In this document: in pieces, positions 24,819 through 36,637 of the stretch
How positions within the stretch are numbered: the first letter of the stretch is position 1
Layout: every line of letters starts with the position of its first letter
Assembly (NCBI RefSeq): GCF_000189635.1
Contig: NW_002476579.1
Span: 1 to 64,000, forward strand
Reading direction: 5' to 3'
Source of the DNA: Tetrahymena thermophila SB210
Lineage: Eukaryota > Ciliophora > Oligohymenophorea > Hymenostomatida > Tetrahymenidae
Length of the DNA: 64,000 bases
Translations under genes and position numbers: made by a program
The notes under the pieces: model-generated
The model's database searches: none
The model's input: the letters and a program-made list of their open reading frames with translations, nothing else
What the model was told of the DNA's origin: nothing

Positions 24819-26018
24819 ATGTTCCCAAAGTTAACTATAGGTGGCAACAAGAGTTGCATAAGCCTAAACTCTCCTTCGGTCAGTCCAAACTTGATTGCTT
24901 TAAAAAACTAACTATTGATGTCTCCTTCTATTTTTAATGCTAACAATTCTTTTTATAAAAACAATAATAACTATAATGTAAACATCTTTTCTAATGGCAT
25001 GAACGATTCTTTTTACAATAGTAAAAATAGATGGATCTTCAATTAAATCGATAATAATGCAAACAAAATTTTAAACTCATATAAAAAAGATGTAAAAGAA
25101 AAATTGCACACTACTGAAGACCTACCTTAATTTAATTTAAACACAGAGAGTGATTAAAGAATGAAAAACAACAGCCACAGAAGAAAAAGAATTATAATAA
25201 AATCTGTAGATTCTGAATCTATGATTTCTAACAATAGTCCTTAATTCTAGTAAATCAGTAATTAAAATAACATTTTTTCAGTTTAGTAATAAAATAATCT
25301 TGAAAACAATGTTTAATCCTTGAATAAGTCAAGACCACTTAAGAAAAAAGTTGTTCGCATAACTATCAATAGCCCATAAAACTAAGATAAATTTTATCTT
25401 ATGGATTAGAGCAATTAATCAGAATATTAATCTCCTTAATTATTATCAGTAAATAGTGACTCAGTTAGATTAAGAAAAAGCAGTTTTTAAGGCTTTGCAA
25501 TCACTGCCAGTAATAATCAGAAGTCTTTAAATCAAAGCAGCTCTTTGACATCAATTTCTTCAGCAAAATAAATTTCATAAAGCAGTATATTTAGTAACAG
25601 ATCAAATAGTTCCAAATAAACCTAATGTTCCATTTAATACATACCTAATGAATCTGATAAAAATTATCAAGATTCTCCCTTCTTAAATCCATATCTCGAA
25701 GAAGAAAATCCAAGTAAATCCTCTGAGCAAATAAAGAAATCTTTAGACAAATCTTTTGAAGATCAAATGTAAAATTTAAACAATAGTTCTCCACCAAAAA
25801 CTCCTGAAAGCAGTGAAAATAGTTAAGAATCCCCATACGAAGATGATTAAAGCTATTAAAATCTTTACAATTTTTTGTATTCTGATAAAAAAAAGTTAAA
25901 AAAGAGTACTTCAGTAAAAGGAATTCTTAAAAATAGCTAACCAAAACAATTTGATGTAAATTAAACAAAAATAATAAAAAAAAGAGTAAGCTTTAGTAAA
26001 GTAAAAGAATATTTTTGA
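24819..26018 (+). CDS. Low-complexity protein with C-terminal RVxF-like motif (paralogue A)
   Basis: Single exon, 399 codons plus TGA. It starts MFPKLTIGGNKS and is dominated by Ser, Asn, Gln and Lys. Recognisable blocks are a segment RWIFNQIDNNANKILNSYKK, a basic run HRRKRIIIKSVD, TQCSIQYIPNES, an acidic stretch, and a C-terminus with GILKNS and KKRVSFSKVKEYF. All of these have counterparts in the gene at 30031 in the same order, so the two are diverged duplicates. KRVSF (residues 388-392) fits the RVxF docking motif of protein phosphatase 1 regulators; this is a short motif and needs a binding test. The basic blocks could be nuclear localisation signals. Downstream of TGA I found no convincing further exon. 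Confidence 0.8.
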
Positions 26019-29000
26019 ACACACACTTAAACAACTAATCAAACCATTTCTTTCCTTATTTTATAAAAAATAATTAACTAAACAAATAATAAACAATTAA
26101 GTTATTTTCAATTTTCTCTATAATATAAATTTAAATTATCCAAAATTAACAAAAACAAATTTGTATTCTATCTATTACTGTATATTAAATAATATATGTA
26201 TATATATTTTTAAAAGATCATTTTTATAATTTAATCATCCATTACATATCAATTCCATGGTAAATAATTATTTTATTCTATAACAAAATCCTAAATAAAA
26301 TAATCTAGATTATAAGTAAATAAAATATCAGAGTGATTATGTTTATATTTTATATTGTTTTATTTCCCTTAGTTGGCTAATTTTTTACATTTTTTAAAGC
26401 TATGTTAGTTAGATTATTTCATTTTATGATAATAAATTAAACCAACTCAAATATATTTGTAAAATTAAAAAATAAGTAAAATTTGCTTATTTGCACAAGG
26501 TAAATTACAATTTTTTTAATAAAGAAAAATATTTGATTGCATAGAACTTTTACATGATTTTCATTATTTTGCATTTTATATTATATTTTGATATTTTTAT
26601 TATTTATTTACCCAGATTTTTTTGAATATTGGTTAGTATTTTTAAATTATTTGCTTTATTTTATTTGTAAAGACTTGAATTTAATTCTCTCGATTCTCTT
26701 GTTTTTTTTGGATACTAATCATATCATACTTCGTCATTATTATAAGAATTTTTAATTCCAGCCTTTTAACAAATCTCTTTGTTTTTTATATTCAAAAACA
26801 GTAAAATTATAATGCACTTTTTATTTTCAGAAGTTAAGTTGTAAGATGAAAGCTTGAGTAAATGCTAAAATTACTTAAAAATATTAAAATTTATATAGAA
26901 AAAGTTTTATATTAGGAAAATTAATTATGATATAATAAAAGCTTATATTACTGATTGATTTAGCTAGAAAAAGATCCTCTGTATTATTAATTATTAATAC
27001 ATTTAATGAATTCAGGATGGAATAGAAAGTATTCTGCACTTTTTCTGAAAATTTTAACCAAAAATAAAAAATAAAACAAAAATTGTGGTAAAAACTTTAT
27101 TTAAAACTTTAAATTAACAATTTCGAGATAATTTATATACCCGTTATATAACTATTCTTAACTAAAATGCTCGTGATAATATTTAATAAAAAGAAAGAGT
27201 CTAACATGTAAATATAAAATTTTCACTGAAATTAGTTATAGTTATTGTTTTGATTAGGTAAAAAAATTAAATTAAATTACTTGATCAGTCAATTAAAAAT
27301 AAAAATAAGCTAGACCATTTTTCAGGGAAGAAATTATATATTTTAAGGCAAGCTACTTTAAGTAACTAAACAGAAAAAAACCATGATATTTTAAAAAAAT
27401 TAGCATTCCTACAAATATTATTCCAAAATTATTTTTAAAATTTTTGGTTGTACATTAATAGATAGATAAATAGATAGTAGTTGAATTTTGAATTAGACTT
27501 TTTATTCCTTCATTTTTGTTTATTCATTTATTATCTTTGAATAGTTAATTGTATACTAAAATTGTTATTAAAATTCATATTAGAAATTTAATTCAATGGT
27601 ATTTAAATAAAATTAAAATTATTTAATCGTCAATTTCTTGATATATTCTTTTACAAATATTTTAGTTATTTCAAATATTAAAATTATAATTTTGAGAAAG
27701 AATAAGATTTATTATTTTAAATTCATCTTATCTAGTTATTTGTCAAAAATTCCATTAAATCTATTAAATCTAGAATAAAATTGTTATTTTAATTAGTAAA
27801 TTTATTTTTAAAAATATAACATATCAATAATAGGATTACTGTATTCACTCAAAGTGATTATTAATAGTTTAATTAGGTTTTCAAATAAATATAAATATAT
27901 ATAAAATAATATTTCCAATATTTAAAATTTTATTTATATATATTTATTTTAATAAACAAAATAAATACATTTTTAAAACAAACAGTAAATTTCTTATATT
28001 AAAATAAATAAATAAATATAATTTTAGTAAATAATTTATAGGACTTATTCATTTATATCAAATTAAATAATTCACTCTTTCTCTGTAAAATTATAAATAT
28101 TGGACCATGGTACTGATGGAAAATATTTAAAGTAAATAATAATTATTAAATAATTGCTATTAAATTTTATAAAGAGAAATGAGGATTTATGAAATGGAAA
28201 TATAAAATAAAAATTAATAACTGCGATATTTAGTCTAGTATGTATTATCGTAGTATATCTTAGTTAAGAGGTCTTCTAATAAAAGATAGTTGTAAAACAA
28301 TACATAAAATTTTTCAAAAAATTATATTTTCATCCAAATTATTCAAGAAAAAAAATCAGAAAAATACCCTTATTTTTTAATATATTTGCTTTAAATATAA
28401 AACTTTTCACTAATTTCACTAAAATTTTTGTATTTATTTTTAAATTCTTGTTAAAATAAGAAGAAATAGTAATTATTAGTTATATAATACTTATTCTAAA
28501 TAAATTTGATACTTGAATGAGATATCTCTAATATAACCTTTAATGAAAAAAAATTTTTATGTCTTTAAACTACTCATTTATTCTTATAATAGCTTATTAG
28601 GTGCCAATTATGAGGCAATATATTTAATCTTCTTAATTACCAAAATTAATAGTAGTCTTTGTAAATTGTACAAAGATTTTTGATACCATTAATTAAATCA
28701 TTAATGAAACTACTTTTACAATTTATTTTTATGTATGAATTATTTGGAAACATTTTTTTACGTTTTGAATTACAAATTCTATAAAGAAATAGTACTTTAA
28801 TGCCTTTTTCTACTTTATAATTCTTACTGAGCAATTTTTATTTAAAAAAAGAAATAGATCCTGCTTGTATTAAATAGCGGAGAAAATAAAAATATGACAA
28901 ATTGTTAAAAATGATAAATTATAAATACCTATATAGATTAACTAAGTTATTATTTGAAAAAGCGATAATGGTTTCAAAAATACAGTTCAAATAGTTAATA

Positions 29001-30030
29001 TTTTTTCTTTACTTTTTAAAAAAAAAGTATTATTATAACTTTAAAATAATTTTGAAGATCTAATTGTGGTAAAAACTTATCATTTCTTCAAAATTATTAA
29101 AAAACACATAAGCATGCATCATGCAATAAATTACAAGCTGTAATATATCAAATAATGTTTAAAAAAGAACTTTTTCCTTTATTTATAATAATAATAATAA
29201 AAGTGCAATAATACAAAATTTTATTTTTTGTTCTAAAAAAGTATTCTGAAAGTTAATATTTGAACTATCTATTAATATTTTTATATTTAAAATTATGGAA
29301 AAACAGTAATATTAAATCTGATTAGATAACATTTGTTTAAAAGTAAGTTATAAACAACATACATTTATTCAAATCATAAACAGTAAGTTAGCCAGCTATT
29401 ACAATAGTTTTTTCTATTAGAATTATTACTTTGTGTTTGGAGTTAGTTAATTATTTTTCTCTAAATAAATTAATAAGCATATAAATATATAGATAGAAAA
29501 GGTCTAAATTTCTTCGCTGACAAATAGAAGTGACAAGAGATAAATTTTTTGAGATTCGAAGGCTAATTATTAATTATAAAATATTAAACACATATTTAAC
29601 TAGCATTTGTGCTTATTAAATCAAAATCAAACTTTTTATCGAAATAAATAATTTGAATTACAATACAGTAGTATGCATAGCTATTATAATTTTTTATTTT
29701 AGGATTTTAATTAACAAAATATAGAAAAATTAAATTTATTTTATGATAATTACTAATGAAATTAGATTATCAATTAATTATTGATAGATTACCATAAAAT
29801 AATAAAAATATTACTGGTTTTTATGATTAATTATGTAATACAAACTTTTGCGATAATTAAATATTAAATTTTTTTATGGATTCTTATTTTCTTACTGTTT
29901 ATTTGCAAAGAATTAAAAAGAAAGAAATAAGACTTAAAATTTTGTGATAAATAATTTACTTTATAAGATTTAAATAAAATAAAAAAATTTAAACACAAAT
30001 CTTATTCACTTAATAACCTACCTTTTTTTT
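26019..30030. other. Intergenic, 4 kb, AT-rich
   Basis: The largest gene-free stretch of the window. AT-rich with short simple repeats such as gatagataaatagatag near 27463. A weak minus-strand frame at 28574-28834 (86 codons) has no family features. No RNA gene recognised. Confidence 0.55.
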
Positions 30031-31239
30031 ATGCTTCCAAAACTTAATCAGAACGAAAACTCTAAAAATACTTCAACTGGGGATGTAAATCCAATGAATA
30101 CTAGCTTAGTTTCTCTAAAAAATAAGTTCATGGTCTTGCCCAGCTTTTTAAATGGCACAATCAATAATACCAATAAAAGTTCCTCAAAACAAATTAACAT
30201 ATTTTCTCATTAAAATAATGATCCTCAGGTAAATAGTCAGAATAAATGGATACTCAGTAAAATTGATAATAACACAAACAGAATAATCAGTGCCTATAAA
30301 AAATAAAATAGCAATTTCATATCCCACAGTGAATGTAACAGTCCAGAATTATAGAAGAAATCTATGCAATAAGCACAATAAAATGAGAACTAAACTAAAA
30401 GAAGAAGAAGAATAATAAAAATATGCGATGCCGATCTCTCTAATTAATAAAGCACTCAGAATGATAGTAATAACACTTAAGAAACGTAAACTACAGAACC
30501 TAGTCAAATTCCCACAATAACGTAGTCTTCTTCCAATAAAAAAAGAAAGCTGGTCAGAAGTATGCTCTATGTTTAACCTAATACTTCTGATTAATTCATT
30601 ATCTAGTAAAACGAAAATTTGATGTAAGCCAATTAGGTTTAATCGCCTCAACCATTATCGGCAAGTGACTATATTTTAAGGAATAAGTAGCAAATAAATT
30701 TTTCTGAGGCATCAACTATTATTAGAGACAAGGCTGAAACTTTGTCATTAAATAAATAATCATCTTAGTCAATTAATTTAACTGACAAGTCTTAAACAAG
30801 TCTTTCTAGCATTAAATCTCTAAGCCACTAGCGCACTCAATCCTCAATACAGTTTATTGGTAGCACTGAAAATGAAAAAGAATGTTCTCCCAAGTCTGAT
30901 AATTAAACATCATAGATAAATCTAGTTTAAAATGACTAAGGAATGAAATGTTAGCTTTCTCATCCTAATTTCAAGAGTATTTTAAAATGTTCATCATAAA
31001 AATAGACAGCCTCTCCATATATAAGAATATCTAAAAAATAAGTAAGTTTCAGCTAAATAAAGTAAGTATTTTGATCAAAATATGAAAATACATCAAAATA
31101 TAGAAAAAATAAAAAAAATTTTCATGCTTATTAAAGCAGATTACAAAAACTAATAAAAAAACAACCTACTTTTGCTCAACGTAAATTGGAAATAGAAAAA
31201 CTTAACTAATTCTTATTGAGATAAGAATTAATAATCTGA
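30031..31239 (+). CDS. Low-complexity protein with RVxF-like motif (paralogue B)
   Basis: Paralogue of the gene at 24819: MLPKLN start, NKWILSKIDNNTNRIISAYKK, basic RRRRIIKICDAD, TQSSIQFIGSTEN, and ILK followed by KKQVSFSQIK. The first exon is 30031-31061. Straight reading hits TGA at 31072, but a consensus GTAAGT...ATAG intron of 42 bases (31062-31103) removes that TGA. It joins a clearly coding second exon 31104-31239 (FHAYQSRLQKLIKK...QPTFAQRKLEIEKLNQFL), for 388 residues in all. The motif is QVSF at 337-340 instead of KRVSF, close to an RVxF motif. If the intron is not spliced the protein is 347 residues and ends like paralogue A. Function unknown. Confidence 0.78.
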
Positions 31240-32812
31240 TTTTTCTGTGCAGTGTGGCTATTTTAACCACCAATTCGTTTAGTTAAAATAATCTAAATTA
31301 TAATCAACTGATCAATTTTTAAAAACAAGCCAGTATAATGGAAAGATAAAAATGAATTTAAAAAAGAATAATCAAACTAAAAATCTCTAATCTAAATAAA
31401 ATACCTCCCTATTTATTCTAAAATAAGCAACCTATTAAAATATGTTTAAAAATCCTAAATTATTTAACCTTAACAAAAGAAAAAAATTATATAATACTAT
31501 TCATCAAATATTTTATCATAAAAATATTTATTTTTATTCATCAACTTAACTATTTATCTATCCATCCATACATATATTATATTTCATATATGACTTACTA
31601 ATTAAGTATTTTCTATAAAAATATTTGCTTGAATTATAAATTTATTCATAAAGATAATATTTATAATTTATATTTATGATAATTTATAAAAATACTCATC
31701 TTGAGCTCAATGAATGCACTTTTACTTTACAAACTAAATATTTTGTTTGTTAATTTTTAAATAAAATTGTTTTATTTACTTTTTAGATGATTATTTTTTG
31801 AAAAAACTTTGTTTAAAAAATAATCATTGATTGTTCCATAATAAGAATTAATAGTTGGTTGTTACTTTAATTATTTTCCCTCAATTAATTAATCGAAATC
31901 TCTTTCTGTTTTATCTAATGATTTTTAGTCTTTAAACAATAAATTTTAATATAATAATCTTTACTCAAAAATGCACATGATTATGAAACAAGTTTTTCTT
32001 TTATTTATCTGAATGAAAGGAAGGAAGGAAGAGTATATGGATTGAGGATATTAATTTATTATTATTATTTTTATTTACATAGAAATTGTAATATTATCTT
32101 ATCAATTATTTAAAAGATCGAAATCTTAAATATCTATTTATAAAGTTGAACAGGAGATATCATATAATATTTATTTAAAATATAAATATTAATTTATTTT
32201 ATTTAATTTATAAATTAATACTTAATAAAATTATTTAAATAGCCTTCCTATTTTATATTTTAATTTTATTTCATACAATAAAACTAACATTTTAAATTTT
32301 GAATTTGATATTCTATTTAATTTGAAACATTCATATTTAATTGGTCTTTTAATGATCAAATAATATTAAATTCAAAAATAGTAATCACATTTCATGGTAT
32401 TTTATTTTTAAAAAAAAATAATTTTTTCTTTAGATAAATTATATTATGAAGTGTTTTTGTGTTAAAGCTTTTAAACTATCTTACTTAAATAAAAAGTAAT
32501 GGTAACTAACACTCATACTGAAGGTTCTTTTTAATCTTTGTTTAAATTTTTTGGTAAATTTGATGTTCTACTAAAAATAAGCTAATATTTTTAAACAATG
32601 TATATTTATTAAATATTATTGTAGCTTGCTAATAAAATAAATATTTGCTGTAAAAGTTGTTATTGTTATTTTTGTTATCTTAGTCTGACAGAACTTGGTA
32701 TAAACGCGCAAATTTTTAATTTTAATTTCAAAAAATTAGAAATCAAAAATTAAAATATCATACATAATAATATCCTTTTTAAGTCAATTTATTGAACTTA
32801 AAATTTACATAA
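31240..32812. other. Intergenic, AT-rich
   Basis: Spacer between two plus-strand genes. A short motif gaaaggaaggaaggaaga lies near 32015. No gene or structured RNA seen. Confidence 0.55.
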
Positions 32813-34507
32813 ATGGATAAGAAAGATGTTCAATAGACAACATTTGATTTTGTATTTGATGCTCCTATCTACTCAGAATTTCTACCTAATAAAGACATGA
32901 ATTATTATGATCCTTTGAAGACAAAAATAAATGAGAAAAGCGAGCTTGACTAGTGGTTCTTAGTTTATCATGATGATCATTACTAAAATAAGGGTTAAAA
33001 GTCTAGGGGGAAAAAAAATGATAAAAATTAATTAGATAATAAGGTATTTCCTTTCGTAAGATCAAAGGGTGATTAATTGCCTAAGACTAAAAAGAGAAAA
33101 TAAATTAGCACTGATGATTATTAGTAAAAACTTGAAAAAATATAATCTTAATAATTGCCTTTAAAGCAGTAATCAAAATAGATTAAGAGGCAAACTAGCA
33201 ATTTACCTGGAGTTGAGAAGCCCAATGAAACTAATAATGTTTAATAAAGCATGAGAAGAAATTCTAAAGATGATAAATAAATTGTTTCTAATACTATTAA
33301 AAATATTCCTGAGAGGAAAAACAGAATTAGTACTTAAAGTAGTAGCTAAGTTAATAGAGTAACCAGATCGAAATCAAATAGCAAAGATATTAAATCTTTC
33401 TAAGAAATACCTGCCTCTATAAAATCTTTGAAGCAAGTGAAAACTGAATAGCCTTTGAACTAAAAATAAAAAAATAATTAAGGATAAAAAATGATCGTTG
33501 AATTTGAGTCAAGATCAAATGATAGCACTTAGTAAGAAAACTCTCAAGAAACTAAAAAAACTGGGATTTTAGATTCAAAACTCTAAGTTATAAATGAAAA
33601 GTAAGATGCAGAGACTATTTAAGTTGACGTTCTATCGGACAACAATAAGATTAATTGGAAAGGTTCAAAATAAAAAGATAATAATTCATCTATAATGGAG
33701 GAATGTCCATCTAGTAAGGCAAGCAAAAAATCTGGAATCAATTTGGCTGACAACAAGGTAGAATTAACTTAAAATAATAATTAGAATTAGAATAATAACT
33801 TAAACTGTGACTTTGTGAATAAATTAATTAATGACTCTCTTTTTAATAATAAAAGCACAATGTAGTTGGCCTAAGAGATGGCAAGCTAAAAAAGCCATAA
33901 TAGAATATATAGCAACATAGAAGAAGTAGATCAAGCAACTAAATAATCTGATAGCAGTAATTCTTGCATAACTAATTTATTCAATTAAATAGATACTTAA
34001 ATAAATAATCAATTACTAATCACTCCACATAAAAATACTATATGTGCTGAAAATAAAATAAATCTAAAAGGCTCTACTCCTCTTTTATCCAGCCATTCGA
34101 GAGAAGATCCTACTGCAGTTTTCTTAAAGCTTTAATAAATAAATGAAGATGCATTTTAAAAATCTTAGAGAACTAGAACTAACAAGAACAAATTATTAGT
34201 TTCTGAAGATAAAAATTAACTTTCTTAGTATAAAAGACATTAGTCTTTGAATATAAGCAAACCTAGAAAGAGTATTATTTTAGATAATAGCGTTTTAGCA
34301 ATTTCACATAAAAGAAAATCTGAAGTTGTAAGTGTAAAGAGAAGTAAATCAATAGATGAGTAAAGATAAGATCAGCAAATGAAGGAATTTGAGAAGGATT
34401 GGGAGAAGAAAAATGGAGTTAAATTATATATGTTAAATTATTAAAAGAGAAAGGAAATTAAATAATTATTTTTGAACTAAGAGAAAGACAAAGTAAATAT
34501 TTTTTGA
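32813..34507 (+). CDS. Basic Ser/Asn/Gln/Lys-rich protein, unknown
   Basis: Single exon of 564 codons plus TGA; I translated it completely and found no internal TGA. The N-terminus (about residues 8-60) is the only part with folded-looking composition: TFDFVFDAPIYSEFLPNKDM, then a YDPLK segment and ELDQWFLVYHDDHY. The rest is low complexity with many basic clusters (KTKKRK, RSKSNSKD, KPRKSIIL, HKRKS, VKRSKSID), suggesting a nuclear or nucleic-acid-binding protein. A charged helix near the C-terminus (EFEKDWEKKNGVKLYMLNYQ) precedes the stop. No family recognised. The transcription start and end flanks are ordinary AT-rich DNA. Confidence 0.75.
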
Positions 34508-34850
34508 AAATATTAAAAATATTTATTTGTTTGCTATATATCTATTTTTGTAATATTATTGATAATGTTTATAAAAATTTATTATTTTTATTATATAATA
34601 TGAATGGATTCTTTTAGTTATGGAGGGTTTTTTATATTGTTTTATTTGGAAAATATTTACTAGGAGGGTTTTTTGTTAATTTAGTATTTGAAAATTAATA
34701 TATTATCAAAAAATAGCGGTTTGCTATAATCAATCCGCTACAATTTAAACACAAAGAAAATAAAAAAACCAATAATTTTTTAGTTAAATATAATATTAAT
34801 ATCTTTTCAATTTATAAAAAAAACCTTGTATTTGTAGTATATATCGAAAT
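34508..34850. other. Short intergenic spacer
   Basis: 343 bp of AT-rich DNA between two plus-strand genes, presumably carrying the promoter of the DNAJC9-like gene. The string ggagggttttt occurs twice (34622 and 34664); no known element. Confidence 0.5.
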
Positions 34851-36011
34851 ATGGGCAGACTATCCAAAAATAGCAGCAAGGATTAATCAAAGCAGCAAAA
34901 GTAGGCTGAAAAAAAGAATTCTAAATCAACAAAAAAGCAAAAAAAGGACCTTGAAGAAGAAGAGGAAGATGAAGTAGAAGATTAACTTGATAATGAAGAT
35001 AATGACCTGCAAGAAAACAATGATGATGAAGATGATGATGAATAAGACAAAAACGGTGGATCAGAAAATACTGAAAAGAAAATTACATTATATGATTTAT
35101 TGGATATAGAAAAGGATGCTACTATTGAATAAATAGTAATTTAAATTATTTAGTTAAGGCGATCTTGTATATTAATGAATTTTGTAAATTAAGAAAAAAG
35201 CATATAAAAAATTAGCACTTAAGATCCATCCAGACAAAAACAAAGATGACCCTCAAGCTAAAGAAAAATTTTAAAAGATAGTAGAAGCATATAATATATT
35301 GAGTGATCCTGAAAAGAAGAAAGTTTATGATGAAACTGGTAATAAAAAACAAAAATTTTGCACACAAAAAAGAAATAAGCAAGATTCTATTAAAATAGCT
35401 AGCTAAATATTTTTAATTAAAATTAGGATCATATGGCGACGATTTTAATTAACATGCATTCGAAGCAGCTTATAATTTTTATAGAGCAATTTACAAAAAA
35501 ATAGAAAAAGAAGATATTATTGAATTTGAAAAAAAATATAGAGGCTCTGATATGGAAGAAGAAGACTTGATAAATTTTTATAACGAGTAATTTCTACCAG
35601 ATAGACACATTTTTTCTAATATTTTTAATAATCATTTTAAAATTTTTAAATAGAAATGATGGCGATCTCACTACTATTCTTGAGTGTATTCCTTTAAGCA
35701 GAAATGAAGATGTTGATAGATTCCTTCAAAAGTATGAAGAACTCTTCAAAGCCAATAAACTAAAAAAAACTAAAGCATTCGCTAAAACAAAGAGTAAAAT
35801 TATTTTGTTGGAAGAGGATGAAGAGGAAGGATTCGAAGAGTAATAGAATGGATTAAAAGATTTAGCTTAATAAATATTAGCTAAAAAGGGAGACGCTTTA
35901 AGCTTTTTAGATTCATTAGCTGAAAAGTATGGAGGACTCTCTAGCAAAAAAACTAAAAAAGCTGACACTTCTTCTGGTAAAAAATCTATGAATGGATAGA
36001 AAAAAAAATGA
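34851..36011 (+). CDS. DNAJC9: DNAJC9-like J-domain co-chaperone
   Basis: Four exons: 34851-35135, 35194-35338, 35427-35586, 35654-36011; 315 residues. A Lys-rich then strongly acidic N-terminus (Glu/Asp runs, residues ~30-75) precedes a J domain, YDLLDIEKDATIEQI then KKAYKKLALKIHPDKN, with the HPD motif at 107-109 and YNILSDPEKKKVYDETG. After it come FYRAIYKKIEKEDIIEFEKKYRGS and DGDLTTILECIPLSRNEDVDRF, which match the C-terminal part specific to DNAJC9. In animals that protein is a nuclear histone H3-H4 co-chaperone that stimulates Hsp70 through its J domain. The acidic N-terminal extension appears longer than in animal DNAJC9. A basic Lys-rich tail ends the protein. Confidence 0.9.
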
Positions 36012-36637
36012 ATTGAATATAAAAAATTTAAATAATTAATTGTTAAAAATAAAAATATTGATATTTATTTTTGTAATTATGTATATATTCTTTAAAATTA
36101 TAAGATACTATAAGATATAGAAAAAACAAAAATTAAAAATCCAGTATTCATTAGTACAATTAATAATTTACTTATCTATTGACTCATTTAGTTAGTTAGC
36201 TGATGGTTTTAAATAAAAAATGAAGCTAAACTAGTCAAAATTGTTCTTTAAATTTTTAAAGAATTTACAATTCAAGGTTTTGCTATGATATCATTTTATT
36301 TTGAAGCTGATGTTACATTTTATTATTAAATTGTTTTTAAAATTAAATTCTTGAAATTATATTGACTAATGGATTGAATGTGCTTAAAAAATGAATGAAT
36401 TGTATTTTTAGATATTTAGTATTTGTTTTACTTTAATTTTTGAAAATTTTTAAAATCCAAACTATTAAAAATAAAAAGATGTTTTGTTTTTGAATTATTT
36501 ATTTTTTCTTGATTATTAATAAGTTATTTATAAAAAAGATAACAGAGAAAATCAAAAATCATATTAATTGAATAATATTTGTAAAAAAGAAAAGCATAAT
36601 CGCTAACATAGTCAAATACAAACATAACATTCAGTAA
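36012..36637. other. Intergenic spacer
   Basis: 626 bp of AT-rich DNA upstream of IFT81. No element recognised. Confidence 0.55.

Noticed and set aside
28574-28834. 86-codon minus-strand frame (MLSKNYKVEKG...)
   Set aside because: No domain, signal or paralogue, and frames of this size occur by chance when only TGA stops and GC is very low.
30349-30651. 100-codon minus-strand ORF
   Set aside because: It is the antisense shadow of paralogue B, which has conserved motifs on the plus strand.
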